49,762 bases of DNA from DYGX01 sp035325905 (GTDB lineage Bacteria; Chloroflexota; Anaerolineae; Aggregatilineales; Aggregatilineaceae): positions 1-49,762 of the forward strand of contig DAOKYY010000021.1 of NCBI GenBank assembly GCA_035325905.1, written 5' to 3'. Positions 14,795 through 23,748 of this stretch are shown here, piece by piece; within the stretch, counting starts at the first letter, position 1, and every line of letters begins with the position of its first letter. Made by a program: the position numbers and the translations under genes. The notes under the pieces were generated by a model. That model saw only the letters and a program-made list of their open reading frames with translations, was not told where the DNA came from and searched no databases.

Positions 14795-15955
14795 ATGCGT
14801 CACGCAATGAGAAAAGCAACCCCGCTCATGGTCGCGCTGGCGGTCGTGCTGACGATCGCGCTGGCGTCCGTGATGAGCGTCGCGCTGGACGTTGCCGGGA
14901 TCGACTGGGCCAGCGCGCAGGATGGCGGCCAAACGCGTAGCGAGCTTGACATCCTTCCCGCCGCTGCGTCCTACGTCCCGGCCGAGAGTGAGCTTCAGCT
15001 TGCCCGCGCCTATGACGAGGTCATCGGCTCGGTTGTGAATATCTCGGTCGCCACGCGGCTCGGCGGCGGCACCGGCAGCGGCTTCGTGATTGACAACGAG
15101 GGGCATATCGTCACCAACAACCATGTCGTCGAAAACGCGATGACGATCCAGGTGGCGTTCGTGGACGGCACGCTGGTCGACGCCGAGCTGATCGGGACCG
15201 ATCCGCAGGCTGACCTAGCCGTCATCAAGGTCGATCCGTCGCAAGTGGCGCTCCAGCCCGTGACCTTCGCCAACTCGCGCGAGGTGTTCGTCGGCCAGAG
15301 CGTGATGGCGATCGGCAGCCCGTTCGGCTCGGAGCAGGCGTTCACCCTGACGACCGGGATCGTCAGCGGGCTGGATCGCAGCCTTCAGAACGAAGCGCGC
15401 TACAGCATGCCGGAGCTGATCCAGACCGACGCGGCGATCAACCCCGGCAACAGCGGCGGCCCGCTCTTTGACATGGCGGGGAACGTGGTCGGCGTCAACA
15501 CCGCGATTCTGAGCCAGAGCGGGACCGGGTCTGGCGTCGGCTTCGCAATCCCGTCGAACACCGTGCGCCGCATTGTGCCCTACCTGATCGAGTTCGGCAG
15601 CTACGAGCATAGCTGGCTCGGTATCTCAGGCATGACGGTTCAGCCCGCGCAGCGCGAAGCGATGAACCTTGACAGCGCCTTCAAGGGGGTGATGGTGACG
15701 CTCGTCTCGCCGAACAGCCCGGCGGAGCGCGGCGGCCTGCGTGGCACAGACCGCGCGATCAACACGCCGCTCGGCCAGATCCCGGTCAACGGTGACATCA
15801 TCACCGCTATCGACGGCCAACCGATCGAGGACATGAACGACCTGATCATGTATCTGGAAGACGGCACGCTGCCCGGCGACACCGTTTCGCTGAGCGTCTG
15901 GCGCGACGGCCAGCAGCGGGAGGTCCAGGTTCAGCTTGGCGCGCGCCCGTCGTAA
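14795..15955 (+). CDS. HtrA/DegP-type serine protease with one PDZ domain
   Basis: Envelope quality-control protease of 386 residues. An N-terminal signal anchor (8-35) exports it. The trypsin-like domain has the triad His110 (TNNHVVENA), Asp140 (ADLAVIKVD) and Ser220 in NPGNSGGPLF. GSPFG and GVGFAIPSNTVRRIV are typical of HtrA. A single C-terminal PDZ domain (about 270-380, WLGISGM to VNGDIITAIDGQPI) binds exposed C-termini. ATG 14795 is preceded by AGGAG; an in-frame ATG lies four codons later. The upstream 230 bp is more AT-rich than the surroundings and probably holds the promoter, but I see no convincing box pair. A strong hairpin follows the gene. Confidence 0.93.
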   Translation: MRHAMRKATPLMVALAVVLTIALASVMSVALDVAGIDWASAQDGGQTRSELDILPAAASYVPAESELQLARAYDEVIGSVVNISVATRLGGGTGSGFVIDNEGHIVTNNHVVENAMTIQVAFVDGTLVDAELIGTDPQADLAVIKVDPSQVALQPVTFANSREVFVGQSVMAIGSPFGSEQAFTLTTGIVSGLDRSLQNEARYSMPELIQTDAAINPGNSGGPLFDMAGNVVGVNTAILSQSGTGSGVGFAIPSNTVRRIVPYLIEFGSYEHSWLGISGMTVQPAQREAMNLDSAFKGVMVTLVSPNSPAERGGLRGTDRAINTPLGQIPVNGDIITAIDGQPIEDMNDLIMYLEDGTLPGDTVSLSVWRDGQQREVQVQLGARPS

Positions 15956-16007
15956 CCGGCTGCGCGTCACGGGGCCGTAGGCTTTAACCGCACCAGGGAT
16001 GATGCGC

Positions 16008-16040
16008 GCCGCCCGGAGCACATGCTCCGGGCGGCTGCGT
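16008..16040. terminator. Strong hairpin terminator between convergent genes
   Basis: A perfect 13-bp stem, GCCGCCCGGAGCA (16008-16020) with TGCTCCGGGCGGC (16023-16035) around a 2-base loop (in practice CACATG), then TGCGTTTCTG. It follows the HtrA gene and faces the 3' end of the minus-strand operon, so it may serve both. Confidence 0.75.
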
Positions 16041-16062
16041 TTCTGTCCCGCTTGATCAGCAA

Positions 16063-16656
16063 TCACGGCGCGGGCGGGTCGTGCGGGTAGCCGTAGGCGG
16101 ACAGCTTCCGCGCGACCGCCCAGGCGCCCAGCAAAGCCAGCGCGCCGGGTAAAGCAAACGCCAGGGGCACCGGCATCGCGCGCGCCGCCGACGCCAGCAG
16201 CGCGGCAGCCCCGAAGATCAGCGCGGTAAACAGCGGCGCGGATAGCGCCAGCAACAACGCGCTGCGCCACGCGCCGAACATCCCGCCCCGGCGCTGCACC
16301 AGCAGCAGCGGCAGCGCGTAAAGCTGTACGCCGAGCCACAGCGCCGCGCCCAGTCTCAGCGCGGTCTCCTGCCCCGGCGTGACCTGCAAGACCGGCTCCG
16401 AGCGATCGAGCGCATAGACCAACGCGAGCGTCGCTCCGGTGACGGCTCCCCACACGTAGCTCGCGACGAGCTGCCGCCGGACCGCGCTCAGTAGCGCGCG
16501 CGGGCGGGGAACCGTCCCTTGCACGAGCGAGGCGGCCAGGATCACCAGCCCGACCGTCGCCGGGGGCCACAGCACGACCGTCGCGCTCAGCGCCAGCCAG
16601 GCCGCCGACCCCGCGAGCAGGATCAGCCCGCCGCGCAATCGCTCATTCGACAGCAT
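16063..16656 (-). CDS. Small polytopic membrane protein, function unknown
   Basis: A 197-residue protein with about five hydrophobic segments (LILLAGSAAWLAL, VGLVILAASLV, YVWGAVTGATLALVYAL, ALWLGVQLYALPLLLV, LLLALSAPLFTALIFGAAALL and a final one). It resembles DUF624/YesL-like integral membrane proteins in size and layout, but I cannot confirm the family. ATG at 16656, just 4 bp after the GH4 stop, is the natural start; an upstream in-frame ATG would read through the GH4 coding region. It is the last gene of the eight-gene run; YesL-type proteins are often next to carbohydrate operons, which would fit. Confidence 0.72.
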   Translation of the reverse strand: MLSNERLRGGLILLAGSAAWLALSATVVLWPPATVGLVILAASLVQGTVPRPRALLSAVRRQLVASYVWGAVTGATLALVYALDRSEPVLQVTPGQETALRLGAALWLGVQLYALPLLLVQRRGGMFGAWRSALLLALSAPLFTALIFGAAALLASAARAMPVPLAFALPGALALLGAWAVARKLSAYGYPHDPPAP

Positions 16657-16660
16657 CGCT

Positions 16661-18079
16661 CTAGGCAAACTGCGGCAGATACTCGGCGAATGCGCCCAGG
16701 AAGTCGTCCAGGATGGCGCGCGCCGTGTCCAGGTCGTCCACCATCGGATCGAGCAGCAGCGCCTGGAGCGCGAGCTGCCGGTCGCCGGTCGCCGCCGCGT
16801 CAACGACCAGCGAGCTAAGCGCCAGCTCGCGCCGGCACAGCTCCGCGATGCCTTCCGGCAGTGGCGGCATCCCCAGGCCCTGAATTCCCGCCCCGGAGAT
16901 CATCCCCGGCACCTCGACGATTGCGTCATGCGGCAGGTTCGGGATCAGCCCGCCATTGTTCGGGATGTTGAGCTGCTGCATGTACAGGTTATCGTTGTAG
17001 TGGATCGCTTCGATAATCTCCGCGACCGGCTCTTCCAGAATGTTAAACTGCCACATATCGCGCAGCTTTTCGACTGGCGTCTCGTCCGAGAGAATCGAGC
17101 GCGCCAGCTCCCACCGGCTGGCGCGGCGGCGACGGTTGCCGTCCCAGCTTTGCAGCTTCAGGTCATACTTTTCCCAGGGCCGCGTGCGCGGGTCCACCAC
17201 AAAAGGCAGAAACTCGCACAGGTGGCTGTCGCCGGGGGTCGGCATCAGCCCGAAGACCTCGAACATCTGGCGCGTCAGCGGCTCAAAACCGGCGCGGTAG
17301 CCGTTCAGCCAGCGATCGCGCAGCAGCGGGTAGAGGTCTTCGCCCGTCGCGCGGTCGCGCACGTCGAGCGCCCACGAAAAGTGGTTGATCCCGGCGGCCT
17401 TGATGTCGAGATGCTGCAAACCCGCCCGCGCGACCGGGATGAAGCTCGGCAAGTTGTCGGCGTCGGTGTGGACGTGAAAGCCATCCGGCACCGGGATGCC
17501 CCAGCGGTCGGACAGCACGGCGGCGGCCATCGCGTAGCCCCACAGCAGTTGGTGGCACAGCCCCAGCACCTTGATCGAGGTGTAGCGCGTCACGCCCAGC
17601 GTCAGGCGGATCAGCGGGTTGACCAGGTTCAGGTACCAGGCGTCCGGGCAAAGCCGTTCCATGTCGCGCGCGATGTCGAGGATCAGCGGCAGATTGCGGA
17701 AGGTGTGCGCGATCGAGCCGGGGCCGCCGTTCTCGGCGTAGGGCTGGCGCACGCCATGCTTCAGCGGGATCTGCCAGTCCATCTCCCAGACCGTCTCGCG
17801 CGGGCCGACCTGGACCGACACGACGACGAAATCCGCCCCGGCCAGCACCTCGCGGCGATCCGAGGCGGCGGTGATCGTCATCCCGGCGTCCCAGGCGACG
17901 TTGAGCTTGTGCGCCAGCGCGGTCATCGTGTCCAGCGCCGCCTGGTCGATGTCCACCAGCGCCAGCTCGGCGCCGCGCAGCCGGGGCGAGCGGATCAGCG
18001 TCGCCATCGCGCCCAGGCCGAAGATGGCGCTGCCCGCGCCGAGGATCACGATTTTAGGTGAGCCAGGGGGTGGAGTCAC
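16661..18079 (-). CDS. Glycoside hydrolase family 4 protein (AglA/LplD-like, NAD+ and metal dependent)
   Basis: GH4 enzymes cleave glycosides by an oxidation-elimination route using NAD+ and Mn2+ in the cytoplasm. This 472-residue member has the Rossmann loop VILGAGSAIFG (11-21), NLVNPL (151-156) in the place of the usual N-x-x-NP substrate motif, and the metal ligands Cys175 in LGLCHQLL and His233 in AAGINHFSW. Accepted GH4 substrates include phosphorylated and plain alpha- or beta-glucosides, galactosides and glucuronides/galacturonides. The pattern here is nearest the AglA/alpha-galacturonidase side by eye. It lies 14 bp after the transaldolase gene in the operon and would release the sugar that the isomerase and transaldolase process. 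Exact substrate unknown. Confidence 0.9.
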   Translation of the reverse strand: MTPPPGSPKIVILGAGSAIFGLGAMATLIRSPRLRGAELALVDIDQAALDTMTALAHKLNVAWDAGMTITAASDRREVLAGADFVVVSVQVGPRETVWEMDWQIPLKHGVRQPYAENGGPGSIAHTFRNLPLILDIARDMERLCPDAWYLNLVNPLIRLTLGVTRYTSIKVLGLCHQLLWGYAMAAAVLSDRWGIPVPDGFHVHTDADNLPSFIPVARAGLQHLDIKAAGINHFSWALDVRDRATGEDLYPLLRDRWLNGYRAGFEPLTRQMFEVFGLMPTPGDSHLCEFLPFVVDPRTRPWEKYDLKLQSWDGNRRRRASRWELARSILSDETPVEKLRDMWQFNILEEPVAEIIEAIHYNDNLYMQQLNIPNNGGLIPNLPHDAIVEVPGMISGAGIQGLGMPPLPEGIAELCRRELALSSLVVDAAATGDRQLALQALLLDPMVDDLDTARAILDDFLGAFAEYLPQFA

Positions 18080-18093
18080 GATGAAAGCGCCCC

Positions 18094-18759
18094 CTATTCC
18101 CCGTAGGGAGTCTGGTCCCAGTAACCCGCGAAACGCGCCAGGCCCACGTCGGTGTACGGGTGCGTGAAGGCGTCCTGGTAGACGGCGAACCCGGCGGTCA
18201 CGATGTCCGCCCCGGCGACCGCCGCGTCCGCGATCTGGCGCCCGTTGCGCACGGCGGCGACCAGCACCTCGGTCGGAAAGCCGTAGTTGTCGCGGATGGT
18301 GACGATCTCCTCGATCAGGCTGCCGGTCTCCTCGGCGTTCGACTCCTTCCAGCCGATAAACGCCGAGACATAGGTCGCGCCCAGCCGCATCGCCTGGAGC
18401 GCCTGCACCGCCGAGAACACCAGCGTCAGGTTGGCGCGCACGCCCTGCGCCGCCAACAGCGGGATGGCGCGGAAGCCCGCTTCGGTCGCGGGGAGCTTAA
18501 TCAGAAAATTGGGCGACAGCGCCGCCAAGCGCAGCCCTTCCTCGACCATCGCCTGGTGATCGGTGTGGTGCGGGTTGACCTCAACCGAGACGGTGCGCTC
18601 GGTCCCTTCGACCAGCCGCGCGATCTCGCGGATCACGCTCACAAACGGCTTGCCGGACGCCTGCACGTGGCGCGGGTTAGTCGTCACGCCGTCAAAGCCC
18701 CAGGCGTCGAACGCGTGCGCGATCTCGTCCACGATCGCGCTGTCCAGAAAGAATTTCAT
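18094..18759 (-). CDS. Transaldolase / fructose-6-phosphate aldolase (FSA/TalC subfamily)
   Basis: Class I Schiff-base aldolase of 221 residues, the short FSA/TalC size. It begins MKFFLDSAIVDEI with Asp6, then GVTTNPRHV (24-32), and has the Schiff-base Lys88 in NFLIKLPATEAG, which corresponds to Lys85 of E. coli FSA. FVSAFIGWKES-like (residues 125-135) and VTAGFAVYQ complete the barrel. The family either transfers dihydroxyacetone units between sugars or cleaves fructose-6-phosphate-like ketoses. Here it is embedded between aldehyde dehydrogenase (19 bp upstream) and GH4 (14 bp downstream), so it likely cleaves a ketose made by the isomerase and hands an aldehyde to the dehydrogenase. The substrate need not be fructose-6-phosphate. 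Confidence 0.92.
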   Translation of the reverse strand: MKFFLDSAIVDEIAHAFDAWGFDGVTTNPRHVQASGKPFVSVIREIARLVEGTERTVSVEVNPHHTDHQAMVEEGLRLAALSPNFLIKLPATEAGFRAIPLLAAQGVRANLTLVFSAVQALQAMRLGATYVSAFIGWKESNAEETGSLIEEIVTIRDNYGFPTEVLVAAVRNGRQIADAAVAGADIVTAGFAVYQDAFTHPYTDVGLARFAGYWDQTPYGE

Positions 18760-18778
18760 CCTGCGCTCCCTATGCCAT

Positions 18779-20215
18779 CTACAGTCTTCCGCCGCCGAGA
18801 TTGAGCACCATCAGCTTCATCTCGGTCATTTCCTCGATCACATAGCGCGGCCCTTCGCGCCCCATGCCGGACCCCTTCACGCCGCCATACGGCATCTGAT
18901 CCACACGGAAGGTCGAGACATCGTTGATTTGCAGCCCGCCGACCTCGATCTCGTCGAACGCCTGCATGATACGATTGACGTTCTGCGTGAACAGGCCCGA
19001 TTGCAGGCCATAATCGGTATCGTTCGCCAGCCGGATCGCCTCGTCGAAGGTGTCGTAGGGCGCGACGGTCAGCACCGGCGCGAAAATCTCCTCGCGATTG
19101 ACGCGCATCTGCGGCGTGGTGTCGCCCAGCACCGTCGGCGCGATCATCCGGCCCTCAACCGTCCCGCCGAGCAGCGCCTGCGCGCCCTGCGCGACCGCCT
19201 CGCTCACCTTCGCCATCGCGTCGTCCGCCGCGCCCTGGTCGATCATCGGGCCGACATCGGTCGCGGGGTCGCGCGGGTCGCCCGTCACAAGCTGGCTGAC
19301 ACGGTCCAACAGCAATTCGAGCGCCTGGTTGTAGATCGGGCGGTGGAGCAGCACGCGCTGCACGGCGATGCAGTTCTGCCCGGCGTTGGCGAAGCCGCCG
19401 GCCGCGATCCGCCGCGCGGCGTAGTCGAGGTTCGCGTCTTCATGGACAATCGCCGCCGCGTTGCCGCCCAGCTCCAGCCCGACGCGCTTGCGCCCGGCGA
19501 CGTTTTTGAGGTGCCAGCCGACCTCGCTGCTGCCGGTGAAGGTGAAATACTGGATGCGCGGGTCGGCCACCAGCTTTTCGGCCTTCGCGCCGCGACAGAC
19601 GACCACGCTCAACGCTTCGGGCGGGAACCCGGCGTCGAGCGTCATCTCGGCCAGCAGCAGCGCCGAAAGCGGCGTGGCCGAGGCGGGCTTGAGGATGAAC
19701 GAATTTCCGGCGGCGATGGCCGGGGCGAGCTTGTGGCAGGCCAGGTTGAGCGGGTAGTTGAACGGCGCGATCCCCAGCACCGGGCCGAGCGGCACGCGCC
19801 GCACGAAGCCCTGCCGCCCTTCCCCGGCCTCGGTCCAGTCGATGGTGATGATCTCGCCGTGAATGCGCTTGGCTTCCTCCGCCGAGACGCGCACCGTCTC
19901 CACCGCGCGCGACACTTCGCCCGCCGCTACCTTGCGCGCCTTGCCGCCTTCGAGAATCAGCGTCTCGACCAGATCGTCGCGGCGGCGCTCCATCTGCTCG
20001 GCCAGGTTGAGCAGGATGCGCGAGCGCGCGTGCGAGGGCAGTTTGCGCGTCAGCGCGAAGCCACGCTCGGCGGCCAGGATGGCGTCTTCGAGATCGCGAT
20101 CGGACGCCTGGTAGACGCGCCCGATGACTTCGTTCGTATACGGGAAGCGCACTTCCAGCACGTCGTCGCTGGTGCGCCATTCGCCGCCGACGAGGAATGG
20201 ACGCGGATCGGACAT
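18779..20215 (-). CDS. NAD(P)-dependent aldehyde dehydrogenase (GAPN/lactaldehyde/PhnY-like group)
   Basis: Oxidises an aldehyde to the acid; 478 residues. The oxyanion Asn153 is in GIAPFNYPLNLACHK, the general base Glu248 in LELGGNAA, and the nucleophile Cys282 in GGFANAGQNCIAV. The stretch GQGFVRRVPLGPV (by eye) and KPASATPLSA place it near the non-phosphorylating GAPDH, lactaldehyde and phosphonoacetaldehyde dehydrogenase group. ATG 20215 has AAGGAG six bases upstream; an in-frame start 33 bp earlier lacks a ribosome site. It follows the isomerase gene by 43 bp. Plausible substrates from context are glyceraldehyde-type, lactaldehyde, sulfolactaldehyde or a phosphono-aldehyde; none can be chosen from sequence alone. 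Confidence 0.92.
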   Translation of the reverse strand: MSDPRPFLVGGEWRTSDDVLEVRFPYTNEVIGRVYQASDRDLEDAILAAERGFALTRKLPSHARSRILLNLAEQMERRRDDLVETLILEGGKARKVAAGEVSRAVETVRVSAEEAKRIHGEIITIDWTEAGEGRQGFVRRVPLGPVLGIAPFNYPLNLACHKLAPAIAAGNSFILKPASATPLSALLLAEMTLDAGFPPEALSVVVCRGAKAEKLVADPRIQYFTFTGSSEVGWHLKNVAGRKRVGLELGGNAAAIVHEDANLDYAARRIAAGGFANAGQNCIAVQRVLLHRPIYNQALELLLDRVSQLVTGDPRDPATDVGPMIDQGAADDAMAKVSEAVAQGAQALLGGTVEGRMIAPTVLGDTTPQMRVNREEIFAPVLTVAPYDTFDEAIRLANDTDYGLQSGLFTQNVNRIMQAFDEIEVGGLQINDVSTFRVDQMPYGGVKGSGMGREGPRYVIEEMTEMKLMVLNLGGGRL

Positions 20216-20258
20216 GACTGCTCCTTTCGGTTCTATCTTCAGGGTCACTACGCCCCGC

Positions 20259-21602
20259 TCACAACCGCAGCACGGGGAGATCGACCAGCCGGGCGAAAGC
20301 CAGCAGCGCGTCGAGATGGTCGCCGTAGGTCAGCGCCAGGTGATGCTCCAGCCCCTCGCCGAGCAGGGTCTCGAGCACGGCGCGCGCCGGGCGGTCGAAG
20401 CGCAGCACGCCGGAAGTCCCGCCAAAGCTCGGCGGAGCCGCCAGCATCTCGCCCGCGCCGATCACCAGCCGGAACGCGCCGTCCGCCTCGCTAAGCCGCG
20501 CCAGCGTCACGCGGCCCGGCTTCAGTGGAAACTCCATCAGCAGCGGCTTCAGCCGGTTGGAGTGCACCGTCCCACGCGGCGCGAAGGCTGGGTCCGCCAT
20601 CGAGAGCGGCGCCTTGCCGCAGTGCCAGACGACCGTCGTGTCCGCCTCAAAATCGACGCTGACCACGTCCACGTCGAAGGCCGGGCCGCCGCTGATCGCC
20701 TGCAAGAGCAGCAGCGTCGCCGCGCCGTTGACATCCGTCTCGCAACTGGCCGGGACGCGCTGGTCGGACAGCAGCGACAGCGCGCCGCACGCCGCGCACC
20801 CTAGCTCGGTGAAGAACTGCGGCCAGCAGCGCACCGCCAGCCCCGCCAGCCCTTCTTGCGCAGCCAGATCGCGCAGCGCCACATAGGCGGCCAGCGTGCC
20901 GCGCGTCGCGGGCGCGTCGAGCGCGTCCAGGTTCGCCAGCGCGCCGCGCAGAGCATCCGCTACCGCTTCAACCGCCGCCGGATCGGCGGCCCGCGCCTGT
21001 TCGAACAGCGTATCCAGATCGAACTGCACCAGGCGCACCCCGAGCGTCTCGCGCAGCGCCTCGGCGTGCGGAATGCACGTCTCGAAGCCATCCGGGTGCG
21101 CGCCGATCCGCCCGATCCGCGCGCCGCTCAGGGCACGCTGGGCGCGTCCGGCGCGGGCCAGCGCGTCCAGCCGGGACAGCGCCGCCGGGTCGTCCGGCCC
21201 GGCGTAGACCGCCTCGTAAGCGCGGCCCGCCCGCCGCAGCGCGTGCCCGCCGAGCATAATCCCGCACAGCGCGTTGGCGCGCAGGCGACCGCCGGTTGGG
21301 GCTTCGGGTACGGCCCACAGCGCCAGCGGCGCGCCGATCTCCGCCGCCAGCGCCGTGACCAGCGTGCTGTCGGCGAAGGTCGCCTGGAAGATCAGCAGCG
21401 CGTCGAGCGACGCGGCGCTCAGCGTCCCGGCGGCGGCGCGCGCCTCGTCGAGCGTGGTGAGCAGCGCGCCATCGCCGATCACCGTGAACCCCGCCCCGAC
21501 GAGCGCGGCGCGCATCCGGCGGGCTAGCTCGGCGGCCAGCGGGATGTCGAATGTCGTGCGGGCGACCGGCGCGAAGCCTACCGTCAGATCGGAGACGGGC
21601 AT
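20259..21602 (-). CDS. L-fucose/L-arabinose isomerase family protein
   Basis: Metal-dependent aldose-ketose isomerase of 447 residues. The C-terminal domain has the family metal and substrate residues: Glu288 and Asp290 in PASCETDVNG, then WHCGKAP with His327, and VHSNR (346-350). The N-terminal half (1-200) is the Rossmann-like FucI/AraA domain, with LLIFQATFADSTLV (70-82). It is shorter than FucI (about 590) and AraA (about 500), so it belongs to the compact, mostly uncharacterised branch of the family. In the operon it lies 12 bp after the permease and before the aldehyde dehydrogenase, so it likely acts on the imported or released sugar before transaldolase cleavage. Substrate unknown. 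Confidence 0.85.
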   Translation of the reverse strand: MPVSDLTVGFAPVARTTFDIPLAAELARRMRAALVGAGFTVIGDGALLTTLDEARAAAGTLSAASLDALLIFQATFADSTLVTALAAEIGAPLALWAVPEAPTGGRLRANALCGIMLGGHALRRAGRAYEAVYAGPDDPAALSRLDALARAGRAQRALSGARIGRIGAHPDGFETCIPHAEALRETLGVRLVQFDLDTLFEQARAADPAAVEAVADALRGALANLDALDAPATRGTLAAYVALRDLAAQEGLAGLAVRCWPQFFTELGCAACGALSLLSDQRVPASCETDVNGAATLLLLQAISGGPAFDVDVVSVDFEADTTVVWHCGKAPLSMADPAFAPRGTVHSNRLKPLLMEFPLKPGRVTLARLSEADGAFRLVIGAGEMLAAPPSFGGTSGVLRFDRPARAVLETLLGEGLEHHLALTYGDHLDALLAFARLVDLPVLRL

Positions 21603-21614
21603 CTCGCGGCCTGC

Positions 21615-23738
21615 CTACACCAGCCGCTCGCGGATCGCGGCGCTGGCGTAGTCGAGCACCGAGACGACGATCGCGATCGCCAGCACGGCCACGCCCGCCT
21701 GGTTGTAGCGCAGCAGGTTGATCTGCTGCTGGAGCAGGAAGCCGATACCGCCGCCGCCTACGAAGCCGATGATGGTCGACATCCGCACGTTGATGTCCCA
21801 GCGGTACATCGTGAAGGCGATATACGGCGGGACGATCTGCGGCCAGACGGCGTAGACGATCGTTTGCAGCCGGTTGGCGCCGGTCGACTGGATCGCTTCA
21901 ATCGGCCCGGCGTCGATGTTCTCGACCTGCTCCGAATAGAGCTTGCCGAGCGCCGCAATCGAGTGCAGCGTCAGCGCCAGCACGCCCGCAAACGGCCCGA
22001 CGCCGACCCAGATCACGAACACGATACCCATGATCAGCGGCTCAATCGAGCGCAGCGCGTTCAGGATGGTGCGCGTCGTGTTGTAGACCGCCATGCCGAG
22101 CGGGAACGAGGTCTGCGCCCCGGCCAGCCCGCCGGTCAGCCCGCCGAGCGCCGCGCCCATCAGCGCCGCCTGCGCGATGTACACGCGCACGCTGAACAGG
22201 CCCAGGTCCATCAGGCGGCCCGACGGCGGGCGCTCGTCCACGATGGCGCGCAGCAGGTCCAGCACATAGGCCGCGACCAGAAAGGTCAGCACCGCGCCAA
22301 TGATGAACAGCGTCGAGCGCGCGGCCTGCTCGGCGCTGACATCCTCGCGCCGCCGCCGCCGCAGCATGATCGAGGGCCGGCGGAACAGCCGCTCGTAGCC
22401 CAGCACCGTCGCCTGCCCGCCCAGCACCGCCGCCACGATCGCGGTCAGCAGGCCAAGCAGAACCGCCTGCGTGCCGATGTAAGCTGTGAACCCCAGCAAG
22501 ATCGCCCCGCTCAGCGCGCCCAGCGCCGCGCCGAGGATGTTGCTCAGCGGCGCGTGCACCGTTCGCAGCGCGACTGCGGACCACGTCGCGCCGAACGAGC
22601 CGATAATCACCGCGCCGCCGAGCGCCGCGACCCACTCGATCGTGAAGTCGACGAGCTGGCCGAGCGTCCCGACGAAGTTGCCGAGATAGCGCGTGAGATC
22701 GCCCGTGAGCTGCTCGCCAAGCCAGATGAACACCCCGCCCAGCGCGCCGAGCACGATCACGACCGCGGCCAGCAGCAGCAGATTCATCACCAGCGACTGG
22801 ACGCGGTGCCCCGTGCCGTCCAGGCGTAGCCGGGCCGACACGCGCGCCGCCGCGCCGAACGCGGCGACCGCCACCACCGGGCCGATCAGCCCCAGCCAGA
22901 GGTCCTTGCCCCAGCCGACCGCCATCCGTCCCAGCGGGCCGAGCAGCAGATAGCCCAGCACGCCGCCGGCCGGCAGCAGCACGAAGCCGACCAGCACGTT
23001 GCCGAGCGGCAAGTGCACCTGCCGCATGAGGTTGCGCGCGGCCAGGAAGCTGATCGCAATCGAAATCGGCACGGCCAGCGTCGTCGCCATCAGCGCCAGG
23101 AAGATCGTCTCGACCATCTTGTCGATGACCGTCTTCGTCGTCTGGCTCAGGCGCGGCCAGCCGGTCGGCGAAATGGTCTGAATCTCCAGCGGCAGGGTCT
23201 GGTTGCTGATCCCGCGCCCGCGTGGGACCTTGACCTGCACGTAGAAATAGCCGCTGTTATCCACGTCGAACGCGGTTTCTTCCGACACGGTGCCATCCGC
23301 CCGCACCAGCTTGAAGGGCAGCGCCTGGCCGCTCTCGCGGCGGATGCGGATGTTCGCGATCGCGTTGGCAGGCAGGTGGAAGCCCTCGACCGTGATCACC
23401 TCGTCCTGGCCTGCGCAGCCGGGCGTAAAGATCACGTAGGCGTCGCCGCCCAGGTCATCGCGACGCGTTGGCTCCGGCTCGCCTTCCGGGCAGCCAATGG
23501 CGAACGGCGCGTTGAAGATCTGTTCCGTGCGGTTCCGCGCGAACAGGTCGGGCGAAAGCAGCTCGCGCAGCGCGCGCGAGACTGACGCCTGGCGGACGGG
23601 GTCTTGCACTTCGTCCAGGCTGATGTCGGTCGCGTTCCAGCCATAGGCGTAAATCGCGACGCCGAGCGCGATGGCGAGCACCACCAGCAGGCGGCGCAGC
23701 GCCCCGCGCGACGAAGGGGCCGGGTCCTGGTTCGTCAT
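21615..23738 (-). CDS. Oversized PhnE-like ABC permease with periplasmic domain and extra membrane block
   Basis: A 707-residue permease, against about 270 for a normal PhnE. Order: N-terminal helix (15-33); a roughly 160-residue extracytoplasmic beta domain (35-195) with VITVEGFHLPANAI; PhnE-like first helices (KMVETIFLALMATTLAVP at about 207-224, then FLAARNLM); an insertion of about 300 residues with six to eight further helices and a basic RRRRRRED loop; then the PhnE C-terminal part with the EAA loop PIEAIQSTGANRLQTIVYAVW and FVGGGGIGFLLQQQI. Insertion sites suggest that one gene encodes both halves of an enlarged channel. ATG 23738 is 10 bp after the ATPase stop with GAGGGG upstream; a longer upstream reading would overlap the ATPase. 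Ligand class is inferred from family: phosphonate-like anions. Confidence 0.85.
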   Translation of the reverse strand: MTNQDPAPSSRGALRRLLVVLAIALGVAIYAYGWNATDISLDEVQDPVRQASVSRALRELLSPDLFARNRTEQIFNAPFAIGCPEGEPEPTRRDDLGGDAYVIFTPGCAGQDEVITVEGFHLPANAIANIRIRRESGQALPFKLVRADGTVSEETAFDVDNSGYFYVQVKVPRGRGISNQTLPLEIQTISPTGWPRLSQTTKTVIDKMVETIFLALMATTLAVPISIAISFLAARNLMRQVHLPLGNVLVGFVLLPAGGVLGYLLLGPLGRMAVGWGKDLWLGLIGPVVAVAAFGAAARVSARLRLDGTGHRVQSLVMNLLLLAAVVIVLGALGGVFIWLGEQLTGDLTRYLGNFVGTLGQLVDFTIEWVAALGGAVIIGSFGATWSAVALRTVHAPLSNILGAALGALSGAILLGFTAYIGTQAVLLGLLTAIVAAVLGGQATVLGYERLFRRPSIMLRRRRREDVSAEQAARSTLFIIGAVLTFLVAAYVLDLLRAIVDERPPSGRLMDLGLFSVRVYIAQAALMGAALGGLTGGLAGAQTSFPLGMAVYNTTRTILNALRSIEPLIMGIVFVIWVGVGPFAGVLALTLHSIAALGKLYSEQVENIDAGPIEAIQSTGANRLQTIVYAVWPQIVPPYIAFTMYRWDINVRMSTIIGFVGGGGIGFLLQQQINLLRYNQAGVAVLAIAIVVSVLDYASAAIRERLV

Positions 23739-23748
23739 CGCATCCCCC

